From Wolfiporia cocos (taxonomy: Eukaryota > Basidiomycota > Agaricomycetes > Polyporales > Phaeolaceae): a stretch of 64,000 nucleotides of DNA. How positions within the stretch are numbered: the first letter of the stretch is position 1; each line of letters opens with the position of its first letter. Positions 10,887-22,700 of the stretch are shown here, piece by piece. A program made the position numbers and the translations under genes. Below the pieces are notes generated by a model. The model had not been told where the DNA came from. It did no database searches and worked only from the letters and a program-made list of their open reading frames with translations. Location of the stretch: contig JACCLO010000016.1 in NCBI GenBank assembly GCA_029448655.1, positions 744,001-808,000 of the forward strand. The letters run 5' to 3'.

Positions 10887-11884
10887 ATGTCTATGTTCGA
10901 CAAAATCAAGAAGGGCGCGCAGAAGGCGGGCCAGCAAGCGTCGGTGTTCGTGAGAGATGGCGGGAACAAGATAGCGTCTGAAAGCCAGAGCTTTGTGCAT
11001 GGGTTCAGTTTGCCGGGTGAGGCGGACAAGGCAGCCAAGATCCTGGCAAGCTTCTTGGGTACGTATGCGCCCGAACGTGGCAGATATATCAGATGAGCTC
11101 ACTGTGTAGCAGCTAACCCAGATCACCCGGAGTCTGCACTGAACTCCATTCCCAAAGCTGTGCTGCAGCGCGCAAGAGGTGAGCCATCTCCTTGTTGATG
11201 TTGCATCTAACCGCTATGGCATAATCAGGGCTTGCCGTCTTCTCCGTGCTCAAGGCAGGCTTTATGTTCTCCGGCAAAGCGGGCTCGGGTCTCGTCATCG
11301 CGCGCCTGCCGGACGGCTCATGGTCCGCACCATCGTGCATCGCAACTGGCGGCGTCGGCTGGGGCCTTCAGATCGGCGCCGATATCACGGACTTCGTCAT
11401 TGTGCTCAACAGCGAGGATGCTGTGCGTGCATTCTCGATGGGCGGGAACGTCACCATCGGTGGAAACATCAGCGCTGCCGCGGGCCCGATTGGGACGGGC
11501 GCGGCGATCCAGGCGAGCGTCGCACACCCCGCACCGATGTTCTCGTATTCCAAGTCGAAGGGTGCGTGGTAGTGTCCCGCATATACTCTTCCGTCACTGG
11601 CTGACGATGTAGCAGGGCTGTATGCCGGCCTCTCGCTAGAGGGTACTGCCCTTATCGAGCGTAAGGATGCGAACCGTGACTTCTATGGCTCGGCTGTGCC
11701 CGCGGCCGATATCCTTGGTGGACGTGTCCCGCCGCCCGAGGTTGCATCCCGGCTCTACGAGGTCATCGAGGCCGCGGAGGGCATCGACGAAAGCGGCCTG
11801 CCCGAGACTGCATACGTTCCAACCGCGACGGGTGACCACATGGAGGTGCGCGGCGGGGGCACTGTGTTCGACGCCGACCACTGA
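10887..11884 (+). CDS. Ysc84/Lsb3-type SYLF-domain protein
   Basis: This is a SYLF (DUF500) protein, a family that binds phosphoinositides and actin at endocytic sites. Exons 10887-11058, 11122-11178, 11229-11561 and 11616-11884 join with GT-AG introns and agreeing phases to give 276 aa. Landmarks are SIPKAVLQRARGLAVFSVLKAG, then GFMFSGKAGSGLVIARL, SWSAPSCIATGGVGWGLQIG, the ADITDFVIVLN segment, the GGNVTIGGNISAAAGPIG loop and KGLYAGLSLEGTALIERKDAN near the end of the domain. After the domain come 50-60 residues of linker and no SH3 domain, unlike yeast Lsb3/Ysc84, which carry a C-terminal SH3. The start MSMFDKIKKG follows a short leader. Confidence 0.92.
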
Positions 11885-12658
11885 AAGTTCCCGCATATTT
11901 CTCGTTCATTGGAGGTGGAGGGGAAGAATACATACTGTATGATATGACAATCTCACGAGTTGGATATGCTGCGTTTTGTGCTTTGCAGACTGCAGCTGCT
12001 TGTATTCGTATTGTAGCCGTGACGGTGCTTAATTCTATTTCCCTACACAATTTCCTTCCGCGAAGATTATGATTATGGTGTATCTCGGTAGAGATTGTTT
12101 AGCGCGCGTCTATGTTTTCACTGATCTTGCAACAGATCACGACCCATATTTTAGTCCCGCGAAACGCGACTAGACCTGCTGGTATGTCTTGGCCTCCAGC
12201 AAGCTTCATCTAGCATGATCTGGCAGTGTATACAGCTCACGTAAGTCGGCCTTTGTTTCGCCACTGGGTTTAAGGCTATCGCAACGCAGCGTCTAGATCT
12301 CCCGGCGCCCAGTCAATTGTTTCCAGGCTAGCGACGATGGGCGTTCTGACGGGCCTGATTATCTCAGGGTTGGTGGGCAATGTATACGTAGACGAAGCTG
12401 GGCATGTGTTCGAGGATGCCCCAGCACACGAGGCGCGCCATGCCTTTTTGTCCGCCAGCGCACTGATCCTCCGTTACACTCCTGCTTTACGCGGTCTATT
12501 GTCTGCTGCGTATGTATACTCGCCACCTGTAACCATCTCGTTCTCGAACAGGCCCCAGCGGTCTTGTCTGTATTCCCTCATCTCTCTTACGGCTCCGTTG
12601 ACTGAGGCTATCTGTACGCTATACCTGGTCCTGACTAATTTGCTGCTGTGCTGCTGAG
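11885..12658. other. Intergenic; one unsupported 106-codon frame
   Basis: A plus-strand open frame at 12337-12657 begins with a hydrophobic stretch (MGVLTGLIISGLVGNVYV), but I recognise no family. It ends immediately before the next gene, so it may be chance or part of an unspliced leader. Nothing else is visible. Confidence 0.4.
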
Positions 12659-13829
12659 ATGTCTCATCCCGTCATCCGATTTCCCCCTCCCCCGCCCACA
12701 CGCAATGAGCTTACCGCTGAGCAGCGGGCCCAGCTCATGCGCTCTAACAAGAAACTGGGGCAGCTGCTCGGGAGCACTCCCCACGTCCTCGATACCCACC
12801 CCGTCTCCTGTAAGCGCCCATGTTGAATCTGACCACACATATGAAGAACTCATGCCGATCTCGCGATATCATACAGCATCTTCTCTTCGCGTAGAGATCC
12901 CCGCGCGCCGCTCAAATGAAAAGCCGCACCGCAAGTTCTGGGGTGGCCACAAGCGAAGCAAGTCGTCGCCACTGGGCGACGACAGCGAGAGTAACAACTC
13001 ATCTTCACCGCGCTCAAGCACATCGACTGCGCCTCGCTCGTCCACCGAGGGCCGTGCATCGGCGGCGACGCTGAACAGCGAACAGGCATGGCGGACCCCG
13101 TACCGCCCGACCGCTCGCCCGCCACTCCTCAAGCTGCACCCCGCTGGGCCATCTTCAAAGCCCAAGTCTAAGCCAGAGCCGCTGCGAAACGATGCCGAAG
13201 CCGACATTAGCACTGGCTTGCCAGACTCGCCTAGTGCCCCCGCCTTCAACATCACCTCCGAGAGCGCGATGCGGCGCAAGAAGATGCAGCGACTGCAGCG
13301 CAAGCTCGGCGAGGGCGTCCCCGTCGAGCTCGTCTTCCCCACCGCCGCCGATGGCGGTGTCGACGACGCGGACTCTTCCTCCGACGACAACGACGAGACG
13401 CCGCTGCTCGAGACGCCGTCGTCCGCGCAGCAGCTGCCGTTTTCTCTGCCGACGATACACGAGGAACGTGCGCCGATGCGGCGCACGAGCATCACGGTGC
13501 GCCATGAGGCGACGAATCAGGTCGTGCGCATTAACGCGAGCTACGCGCAGGCGGGCAAGCACCTCAGACCATCCTCGCCAGAGGCCATGTACATCGCGAG
13601 CACCCTGGAGGAACATGGCTTCGAGAAGCTGTGCATCGGGGTACCTCCTGCTGCCGGCGATGTCGGGGGTAGTAAGCGCTCTTCGGGGAAGACGAGAAAG
13701 GACAAGGAGCTGGTCTGTGTGGGTGTGTCCGCGAGTGCCGGGATGGGTGGGCGGGGCCGGAGCCGCCGCTGGGTGCAGGGTCCTGTGCCGTTTGACCAGG
13801 TTCAGGGCTCGTGGGGCGGGAGGATGTAG
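12659..13829 (+). CDS. Conserved-looking protein of unknown function, low complexity
   Basis: Two exons, 12659-12809 and 12877-13829, encode 367 aa. The start at 12659 (MSHPVIRFPPPPPTRNEL, then TAEQRAQLMRSNKKLGQLLG) is preferred to an upstream in-frame ATG of exon 2's frame, because it gives a compact Pro-rich then helical N-terminus and a clean GTAAGC...CAG intron. The middle is Ser/Thr/Pro-rich and probably disordered. RRKKMQRLQRKLGEGVPVELVF is a basic, likely helical block. An acidic run (DDADSSSDDNDE) and a second ordered block (EAMYIASTLEEHGFEKLCIG) follow. The composition suggests a nuclear or signalling protein, but nothing proves it. Confidence 0.75.
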
Positions 13830-14767
13830 CGAAGTTGCGCTGGTATGGATTCTCTCTTTCCGCTGCTTCGGATTCGTCTCAGGTGGCGACTGGCTCGCCA
13901 TTCGCGTCTGCGTCTGCTCTTCGTCTTGACTGTGCTCGTGAACCTGGCGATGTTCATGATGTGTGATAGTACGACAGAAGGTGTGCGTGTATATTAATGC
14001 TCATTGTAACTAGTATTTTTATAGATCTTGCTCAATTTTCCTACTCTTTCGATCCTCGCACGACGCTGCAGCCTCGGTTCCGTGTGTACATTCATCGGAT
14101 GGGTGCGAAAGACTATCGGAGTCCTTGTTTTGGAGAACATGACCTGTGATTGTATCGGTGTCGCCCGACTTGGCACCTTTCAGGTACTAATAGGAGACTC
14201 ATTCCCAGAGATCGGCATCACTGTGCCCGATGACAGCCAAACTTCCGGTGAGCTTTTGTCTTCTGCGGAATGAAGTGAAGATACTCATGCATGTGCCAGG
14301 TGGGAATTCAGGTACTCGGGTTGACCAATGGACCATCTCATTCGTTACGCGCCGCCGTGTTTTCACGCGATCTGATCACCGGGTTAGCACGTAACCGTTA
14401 TCTTCCTCTTGAAGCCTTTAGAATGACCACTAGTAATAGCGAGTCACTGAGGCTGAGCTGCAGAATGGCGAATCGTCAGGGATCGTACTATCAGGATGCC
14501 ACACGATGACATTTAGGGAGCTTAGACTAGTAATAGGACTAGTTAACAGCTATCTCGAGCTACACTCGAGATTAATTCACATACAATAGAGACTATGTGA
14601 ATAAGCTGCTCGCAGCAGCAGGTTATCGCAGTAGCAGAATGCAATTTCCGATCGCGTTTAACGTCCGGCGTCTTCTCAGTGACACGATCACGTTTTCGTG
14701 ACGGATCTGTGACAGACGCGTCAAGGCGCACTAGTGACGTTAACAGCGAACGTTAACAGCGACGGTT
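13830..14767. other. Intergenic, nothing recognised
   Basis: Several short plus-strand frames (14028-14273, 14291-14509) have no motifs. The right part holds the Cox20 promoter. No TATA consensus is obvious. Confidence 0.45.
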
Positions 14768-15344
14768 ATGGCCAGCACGGACACCTCCGCCGAGCCTGGC
14801 AAGTCCTCCTCACTGAACAAGCCGGAATATCAGACCAGTACCACTGGAAATTACTGGACAGACATGAAGGAGGCCGTCAAGGTGCGTCCACCCGCCCGAC
14901 TTGCTCCGAGACTCGCTGACCACGGCGCACAAGGAAGAGGATATCTGTCTGGGATGACCTGCAAAAGATCGGAGAAATTCCGTGTGCGCGGAGTAGCTTG
15001 CTGAGCGGTATCGCGAGCGGCGCGGGCGTGGGCGTAATTCGCGGGCTCAGTGCGGGTAAGTCGCTGGTGATCCATCGATGCGTAGTATGATATTCATCGA
15101 GTTTGGACCGTAGGCCCGCTCGTTGCATGCAACTGGGCGGTTGGCACATTTATGCTTATATCGCTGGGAACGTGGTGAGTGCCACTGCGGTAGCATTTGC
15201 GGTCAAGATGCATTCTATCGCTCCTTTAGGTCCGCCTGCCGCAAATCGCTAGAGGACGAAAGAAGGCGGGTTCAACAGGTTGTAGAGCAGTTGCCGAAGC
15301 GCTTCGCGAAAAAGTCGGACGAGTCTTCACAAGACCAGAAATGA
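14768..15344 (+). CDS. COX20: Cox20, cytochrome c oxidase assembly chaperone
   Basis: Cox20 is an inner mitochondrial membrane protein that helps mature and insert Cox2. Four exons (14768-14881, about 14938-15055, 15114-15174, 15230-15344) give 135 aa. After a polar N-terminus, the family core DLQKIGEIPCARSSLLSGIA leads into a first glycine-rich span (SGAGVGVIRGLSAG), then PLVACNWAVGTFMLISLGTW as the second span. The matrix-type tail has SACRKSLEDERRRVQQVVEQ and LPKRFAKK. The layout and the CARxSLL plus NWAVG motifs are those of Cox20/FAM36A. The acceptor of the first intron (GGAAG at 14937) is unusual for fungi and is the least certain boundary, though it is the one that keeps the frame. Confidence 0.88.
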
Positions 15345-15521
15345 ACTTTGCCAAAGTCAGCGGTCGTAAAAACACATCCCCTTCGTCATCTATCATGCCC
15401 GGAGACCCTTCTCGTGTATATGCCAGAGCACATCCGGTATGACATACAACATATCTACACTGTATTATGCAACTCTACACCGTGTACAAATAGTGCCCTC
15501 GTCCAATAATTTACGGCGGTC

Positions 15522-16112
15522 TTAGATTTGGAACTCGTTACCCCACACCTCCTCCTTCCAGTTCTCTACGAGCTCTGGGTCGTCCTTGTACTTGGCCTGG
15601 AAGTCTTGGAAGCCGCCCCGCAGGACGTACACATCGCGCGGTGTATCATCGCCCTCGGCCTGCAGCAGATCACGTGTCTCTGCGTAAATCTGGGGAAAAG
15701 ATGTCATTCGAGTCTAGAGTGGAGGTCGGCAGGCTCGACGAACCCTGGCAGCTTTTGGGCCCCTGAGTGCCGTCGAAGTCAGCATGCGTTCGTGTGGGAG
15801 TCCATCGGAAGCGGACATACCGGACCTGCGAGAGCGCGCAATGGAAGATGACGGTGGGCACTTCGCGCGTCTGCGCGACAAGCTCGTCGACCTTGGCGAG
15901 GAAGCCGTGCGAGGGCGAGTTCCGGGAGCCCTTGATGTTCCCGCCGTACCAGTCGTCGTCGCGCACGTCGACGATACAGTAGTCCTTCATCGGCACTTTG
16001 CCGCTCTTCATCAGTGCAGCGAGTTCCTGTCTCAGGCACACCCGGTCAGTCTGGGCGTGCTTCGCGGGAATGCAGCGGAGACACGCACGTCGGGGGACAT
16101 GTACTTGACCAT
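15522..16112 (-). CDS. Rhodanese-type CX5R phosphatase, Ych1/Acr2 (Cdc25-like) family
   Basis: This is a small single-domain rhodanese enzyme related to yeast Ych1, S. pombe Ibp1 and arsenate reductase Acr2. Exons 16112-16089, 16026-15821, 15762-15744 and 15689-15522 give 138 aa. It starts MVKYMSPD, then ELAALMKSGKVPMKDYCIVD, VRDDDWYGGNIKGSRN, and the active-site loop HCALSQVRGPKAAR (Cys nucleophile, CX5R phosphate loop with six-residue geometry as in Cdc25). It ends with VYVLRGGFQDFQ and a short tail. The first exon is only 24 nt and the third 19 nt. Substrate cannot be decided from sequence: protein phosphatase or arsenate reductase are both possible. Confidence 0.87.
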
Positions 16113-16624
16113 TGAGGGGGTGGAGAGCGGGTTCGCAGGATGAGATAAGGATCTGATGACGCTCCGTCGCAAGGCAGGCTGAAGAAGCATAATAGTGCGG
16201 GCTTATGTCATCCGCAAGCACGAGAGTGGTCGTACCCAGCTGGCGAGGCGCGGTGGGGCGAGTGCGCGGCGGGAGGGAATACGGGCGACCGCCTGCTCTG
16301 TTCGATGAAATATACGCACTGCCATCGCGCAGCGGACTGAGTCCGAAACTTCCAGCCTGGGGAGGACCCGGGAATGTTGTCGAAATGGCTCAGCCACCGG
16401 GCGGCCTCGCGTCAGTCGCTGAGCGCCTCGCGGCCGCTGCGGTGAGTCGGCCGCCTAGAGAACTGCTGATGGAAAAGCGAGCTAGCGTTGAAATTACTGA
16501 CTACTGCCCCCGGCAACCCGAGAGAGGAATCTGCGAGAGCGGCGGGAGCACACACGGCCGTGACGAGCGAACGTGCTCGGGCTGGGAGCGACCACGTACG
16601 CTGCTTACTCGGGACCAGCCGGAG

Positions 16625-16630
16625 TATATA
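16625..16630 (+). promoter_or_regulatory. TATA box of the porin gene
   Basis: TATATA lies 62-67 nt upstream of the porin ATG at 16692, within a GC-rich flank. Confidence 0.5.
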
Positions 16631-16691
16631 GCGCGCCTTAAATTTCGTTGCAACGTCACCTCCACCCTCTAATACCCAAAAGCCCACCGCC

Positions 16692-17886
16692 ATGTCCCTC
16701 CCGCAGCCCGTGCCTCCGTCCTGGAAGGTGTGTCGCCTGCGGTCTGCCACGCGCCGCACTGCTCACCGCCGCGCGCGCAGGATCTCGGCAAGTCCTCGAA
16801 CGACCTGCTCGGCAGGGACTTCCCCATCAGCGGGACGACCCTCGAGGTCAAGACGAACACGCCCTCGAACGTGACCTTCAAGGTCGCCGGCACGCGCGAC
16901 ACAAAGTCCGCGCTCATCAACGCCGACCTCGAGGGCAAGTACGTCGACCGCAAGCACGGCCTCGTCTTCACCCAGACGTGGACCACCGCCAACGTCCTCC
17001 GCACCCAGGTTGAGCTCGAGAACCAGATCGCCAAGGGCCTCAAGATCGACCTGAATACGGCCCTCACGCCCGACTCGGGCTCGAAGAGCGCGCTCTTCAC
17101 CACCACCTACAAGCAGCCCGGGCTCCACAGCCGCGCGTTCCTCGACCTCTTCAAGGTCCGTACTGCACTAGCTTACGCGTGATCGGCGTGCAGAGGACCG
17201 TATATTCACGCGTGCGCGCATACAACAGGGCCCGACGTTCACCGCGGACACCGTCATCGGCCGCGATGGCTTCCTCGCCGGCGCTGAGGCGTCGTACAAC
17301 GTGACTGAGGGCAAGGTCACGCGTTACGCGACCGCCGTCGGCTTCAGCGCACCCGAGTACGCCGTCACGCTCCACGGGCTCGGCAACCTGAGCACGTTCG
17401 CCGCGAGCTACTACCACCGCGTGAGTCCCGACGTCGAGGCGGGCGCGAAGGCGGTCTACGACACCAAGGCGACCACGCAGGGTGTGAGCCTCGAGGTTGG
17501 CGCCAAAGCGTGAGTGTCCGATCGCTCTGGATTTGCGTGATATGTTAGGTGCGAGGAGACGGTGCTGATGCAATGTGTTCGCAGCTACCTCGACTCAGCG
17601 GCGTTCGTCAAGGCGAAGATCAACAACTCCGGCATTCTTGCCCTCGGTACGCGACGATCTTCTCTGCCCCTCAGTTCATGCTTATGTTTCATGAACAGGC
17701 TACACCCAGGCACTCCGCCCTGGTGTCCGCGCGTCGTTCGGTCTTGCGCTCGACACGCAACGATTGAACGAGGTTGCGCCCTCTGGCCCTGCGCACAAGG
17801 TTCGTACCTGAGGGCTGTATGCGTGTAATATGCATCGCTGATATCGCGCCTTGCAGTTCGGCGCGAGCTTTACGTTCGAGGGCTGA
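16692..17886 (+). CDS. Mitochondrial outer membrane porin (VDAC)
   Basis: This is the voltage-dependent anion channel, a 19-strand beta-barrel for metabolite flux across the outer membrane. Six exons (16692-16727, 16781-17155, 17229-17509, 17585-17646, 17699-17799, 17857-17886) with GT-AG introns give 294 aa, normal for fungi. It opens MSLPQPVPPSWKDLGKSSND and LLGRDFP (N-terminal helix), then VKTNTPSNVTFKVAGTRD, LEGKYVDRKHGLVFTQTWTT, KGLKIDLNTALTPDSG, and late strands ending KFGASFTFEG, the usual porin C-terminus. Codon use is strongly C-ending and the gene is GC-rich, as expected for high expression. Confidence 0.95.
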
Positions 17887-19203
17887 GCGTTGTTTCTCGT
17901 AGAAAGGCTCAAAGTTGTATTCTGAATGTTGTAGGATACAAGTACATAATTTGTCTCTTTCCTGTTCCTGATTGCTGCAGACTCTTCAGCTTGAGCTTGA
18001 ACGTTTGGACTCCGGTTGCTGCGGAATATCTTGCAGGCACTCGTGCACCATTTCGGGAAACTCGGTGCGGGAAATTGTCGGAGTGGCCTTTCTGATCACG
18101 GGACGCGAATTCGATACCGCCCAACTTCAAGCGTAAAATTTTTGACTCGAAGAACGTCTTCAAGTCGCACTCAAATCCATCAAATTTGAGATGTCGAGAA
18201 GAAGGACAAGCCAAGCCGAGGTTTGTCTGCGTGTTGACTGATGCGGTACTCACTCTTAGATTCTTCACCCGCTCTCTGGCCTTGCTCCCGCTGCTGACTA
18301 TGAGATATTGGATGGACGTGGTCAACGAATGATAGCCCGCGTTGTATTTTGATATGGCGCTGCTTAAGCTTAAAGCTACTCGAGATGATGTGCATCGCAG
18401 ATATCGTCGCTGCGATGATCGATCATAAATTTATGCGCCACATTTTAGTGGAGCCACCGCCGCCCATGCCGGGATCGTGGCGTCGAAGGTAATCTCTCGA
18501 TATCTCGATACACGGCTGCGATTAATATAATAACCTACTCATCTCTCCTCAGATTCTGTGCACCGCACCTCTGCATTCTACACGGCCGCTCGCATGTGCC
18601 CCCGACGTTAGCTGGTCATCTGCAAGCTGTGGCGCAACCGGATATTCCAAATCCTCTCGAGATTGAGATCTAAGCATCATCATCGCTGACCTTACATATG
18701 TGGGGAAGCCAAGCGATGCCCCGCCATCGATGTATACCCCACCTCGAGGACGTGTGTGTGAGAAGCGCGGATCAGCCCGAGTCGTCGGTCGCAGTCGTAT
18801 ATCCCGGAGCTTTCACGGCCGTAATAATCTTCAGCCCATCAAAGTCTTCCGCCGTTAACAGTAAGTTGAGAACAATCGCTGAACGGGTATGTTGTGCATG
18901 TTATACAATTGCGTCGTATCGTACCATCCCCGCCCAGCAAGAAATGACAACCATTACCCGCAGGACTATACTATGCAAATCATAATTAAACGCATGTCGT
19001 GCCAACGTTATAGCGATAAATATAGTGTGTCTGAAGAGCGTGGGATCGTATCGAGGCGTGAGCGTCTATATTCGTGGCCATAAGCAGGAGAAAAATGGAG
19101 AGTCAACCGTTCTACGGTCACAGGAGACTTGGATTGTGGAGGTAGGAACAGGGAGGGGTATGGAGTGGTCAGAGGGATAAGGGAAGGCATGTGAATCACG
19201 GTC
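17887..19203. other. Intergenic, convergent 3' flanks
   Basis: It lies between two convergently transcribed genes. A 138-codon minus-strand frame (17909-18325) has no recognisable motif and AT-skewed codons; I do not support it. Nothing else was seen. Confidence 0.45.
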
Positions 19204-20651
19204 TTAAACGTTGTCGACACCCGCAGGAGGTTTTTGCCGCTCGCCGCTGGGCGCCCGTGCGTTTGCTGCGCGTGATCGTGCATCTCTGCAAGAAAGATGT
19301 CAACGGTAAGTCAAACAGCGAAAAGCGAGTCAACTTACGGTTTGTTGACGACACTTTCCTTGCCGCGGAAAATGAATAGGTCATAGATCAAGACGCCGAC
19401 TACCTAATGTTCAGCGACGGAAGGAGCATTGTGAATTGTACGACGCACCGATAGCACCGACAATCGGACCAATGATAGGACACCATAGCCAGTATTGACT
19501 AGAGTTTGGAAGCGTCAAAGCCGCAAGATACGTATGAATATGAGCTCTACGCACTGGCGATATGTGAATACGGCCTTTCCATAGCCGACCATTGCAGTCA
19601 AAAGTCGGGGACCGAAGTCGCGCGCGGGGTTGATAGCATACCCGGTCTGCATTCCTAGACTCGCGCCGATACCAAGGACTGCGATGAACATCGCAAGCGG
19701 AACAAGACCCGGCGGCGGGGGGCCGTTGTTTCTGTCGTTGAGCGCGCACACAACGAGCAGGAGGCACACCGTCCCGACAAACTCGTCGAAGAAACACGAC
19801 ACGTTCGTCATGTAGTCGAGCTGCACGACGACGCCGTCAGCACCGTCGGCCAGATCGATCTCGAAGGCGAAGCGCCACTCACCGCATACGTCGAGAAGAG
19901 GCTGGCGGTGCCGGGAACGGACCGGATGTGCGGGCCGCCCTCGTAGATGTTGATCGCGTGGAAGTAGTTCGCGTAGACGACGCCCGCCCCGCAGACCCCG
20001 CCGAGGACCTGCGCGGCGATGTAGACCGGTACCTTGCGCCATGGGAAGTCGCGCATCGTCGCCATCGCAATCGTCACCGCTGGGTTGATGTGCCCGCCAG
20101 ATATACCGCCCGAGATCCAGACGCCGAGCGCGGTGCCTATCAGCTATCCTTAGTCCGAGCTCGGAGAATGGCCTGGAAGGGACTATGACGCACCAACCGC
20201 CCAGCCTACATTGATGGAGTAGTAGCCCTGCGTAGAAACTCGGTGAGAAGGGCCCAGAATGAGCAAGCGGGAGGGACGGCCAGCTCACCCCCTTCGCGGA
20301 CGATGCGACCGCAGTGTTGCTTGACAGGACAGCTTGACAGTCGACGCCGTTCCCGAAAATGACCAGCACCATAGTGCCAAGAAACTCGGCGGCGGCATCG
20401 CGTAAGAGTTCGCTGAGGGATGTGAGAGAAGCAGGAGTAAGAGCAAGCATGGGGACACACCGAACCCGGGACCAGCGGTTGGGGTATTTCGTGTAGTATG
20501 TGTCCTCGACATCTGTCGAAGTGGAGGATATGTCGTCCATTGGTGTATGTTCGACGTGCTCCGTTTCGCCTTTTGGTTTTAAAGCCTTCCGGGTCACGGC
20601 GACTCGGCCCTCGCCTGGAGTGGTCTCGGTGCTGTTTTTGGCGCAGGGCAT
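19204..20651 (-). CDS. Aquaglyceroporin (MIP family)
   Basis: This is a channel for water, glycerol or similar small solutes in the plasma membrane. Eight exons (20651-20461, 20412-20289, 20227-20194, 20136-19883, 19820-19555, 19498-19449, 19399-19339, 19285-19204) join in phase to 353 aa. A polar 60-residue N-terminus precedes [20 protein letters not shown]. Both half-helix motifs are present: GGHINPAVT and [12 protein letters not shown]. The NPARD second motif is that of glycerol-conducting aquaglyceroporins rather than strict aquaporins. The extracellular loop between them is long, and the last span reads [16 protein letters not shown], then [12 protein letters not shown] basic tail ends the protein. 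The 34-nt third exon is the shortest. Confidence 0.92.
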
Positions 20652-21980
20652 AATCGAAGCACAAATATGAATATGTTACGAAGGTCTGCAAAGAAGGCAC
20701 AAGGCGTGTTACACGAGTATACAGGAGGCGAACGCGAGGGTGGAGGCGAGGCGAACGAGAGGGAAACCGACAGTCAAAAACAAAATCAGAAATGAGACGG
20801 ATCCTCTCAGAGTCCTTTAGAGGACGGGGCCAGGACCCGGTGATTGCAATACAATTGGGAATTTGCCACCTCGGCAGCCTCACCGGAGAAGGCGAGATGC
20901 CTAGGCGTCTGGGGGTGGACCTCATGGTAATGTTCCAGGACCTGATCGAGTACGCCAAAAGCGCGATCGCGTGTCGAGCGGTTCCGCAATCGACGAGACA
21001 CGGAGGAGGGCCCAATGAGCGATCGCGTCCTTTCACGCGCTCCCCGTCCCCGCCTTAGTTGATGTCGCCTTTCCCCCATGGGCGACGTGCGCACCACGTC
21101 CTGCACAAAAATGTCAGCATCGCTTCCGCCTTTGTGGAACAAAACGTGCCTTTAAAACCGCGTCTTCGGGATGTCCATCGTGACCTAAAAACGATGCATC
21201 CATCCGCGCATCAATTAAGGTCATACGACATACGACACGCGGAGGAATCCGCCTTCTGTTGTCAGCAAAATCTTCTTGCTGTGTTTTGCATGATCGTCTA
21301 TCTCTAGAAACGTCCGCTCTGGGTCCGATGTACGTCTTTTGCTGATTGCAAGCGCCACCATTACAGGGGTTACTTGCTGAGCTTTTCCTGAACTGGACGC
21401 ACACTAATTGCGTATGCAGACCACTTTGTCCCGGTCGCGTGTGGGCTCCACCGACCACCGAGCCCGAGCCACCCCCATGACGACCTCCTGCAAACACTGT
21501 GCAGTATGTGCTAGCAGCCCCGCGGGGTTCCCGCAGGGTCTGATGGCCGCGCGGAATTGTTATCCTTCTATCAGGCGACCGCCATTGCGAATTCACCCAT
21601 CGCTTCTGTTGCCTTTCTTGGCATTCAGCTGAGCAGATCATGAATGCACAGGCGTACCCATCATACATCAGCCGTGCCACTACCTGACGGCGGCATTCTG
21701 GATTGTGCTCGATCTCGAGCTGCGCCCCGGCTCTTGCTTGCTACCTTTCGTGCCCACTATGGCCAGCAGCCCGGGCCCTGTTCGCGAGGCACGTCGCGAG
21801 GCACGACTCGCACATAATGTTGCTGAGTTCTACCCGCAGTTAAGACCATCGGTAGTGCTCGCGATCGGTGTATCGGTCCGCGCTCGGCATTAGCTTCACG
21901 CAAGCTCCAGAGCTCCATCTTAGACTAGCTTAATTACCTGTGGCTTCGCCACAATTTTGTACTTTAGGAGTTGTTGTTTA

Positions 21981-22193
21981 TCTCTGCCCGCTCAGCCACT
22001 CCTCCACCTCGCTGACGCTCGGCCTCGTCGTCGCTTCGCTTGTAACACCTTTGCAACCGGCGCTGGGCGTGGGAATCCACTGGCCAACTTCCCGGGTCGG
22101 TGGCGCGAGCGCTATGGGACGACGGACAGCACGTGGCGCACGTGGAAAAGCACATGGCAGTTCCCACGCAACGGTCGTCCCTTTATTACGAGT
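21981..22193 (+). repeat. Composite direct repeat, copy 1
   Basis: Two blocks recur downstream in the same order. The CTCTGCCCGCTCAGCCACT block (21981-22049) recurs at about 22339-22406. The GGGCGTGGGAAT block with CACGTGGAAAAGCACATGG (about 22065-22193) recurs at about 22570-22700 and is nearly identical by eye. Each unit is preceded by the hairpin GTGGCTTCGCCAC or a variant (about 21945 and 22205). Confidence 0.7.
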
Positions 22194-22338
22194 TTAATTA
22201 CCCATGGCTTCGCCACGAATATCAATTGTCACTTAAGTGAGATAACTAATAGAATAAGGGAAAAAAACACTGGATGGAGACATTATGAGTCCACCCAACC
22301 TCCAGGGTGTGTGATCACCCTGTTGCACCTGTCCTTTG

Positions 22339-22700
22339 TTCTCTGCCCGCTCAGCCACTTCCTCCACCTCGCTGATGCTCGGTGTCGTCGTCGCTTCGCT
22401 TGTAACATTGTGTGGTGCCTCAAAAAACTCCCTGAATTCTCTTAATTAATCGCGTGTATCTACAGTACAGGCCATCTACGTTACAACAGCTACAAAATCC
22501 CCGTGGCACAGCGCAGGGAGGACGCGCGAAACGTTTTTCGCCGAAGGGATTTGAACGCGCGCCTTGCAGGCGCCGGGCGTGGGAATACACTGGCCAACTC
22601 CCCGGGTCGGTGGCGCGAGCCCTATGGGACGACGGACAGCACGTGGCGCACGTGGAAAAGCACATGGCAGTTCCCACGCAACGGTCGTCCCTTTATTATA
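22339..22700 (+). repeat. Composite direct repeat, copy 2
   Basis: This is the second copy of the two-block repeat. The blocks are farther apart than in copy 1, with an insertion of about 150 nt between them. The second block matches copy 1 almost base for base; the first block shows several C-to-T differences. The element class is unknown. Confidence 0.7.

Noticed and set aside
17909..18325. A 138-codon minus-strand frame between porin and aquaporin.
   Set aside because: No motif, no exon context, composition like noncoding flank.
20206..21036. A 276-codon minus-strand frame overlapping the aquaporin 5' region.
   Set aside because: It runs antisense-frame through aquaporin exons and its promoter and shows no family features; the spliced aquaporin explains the interval.
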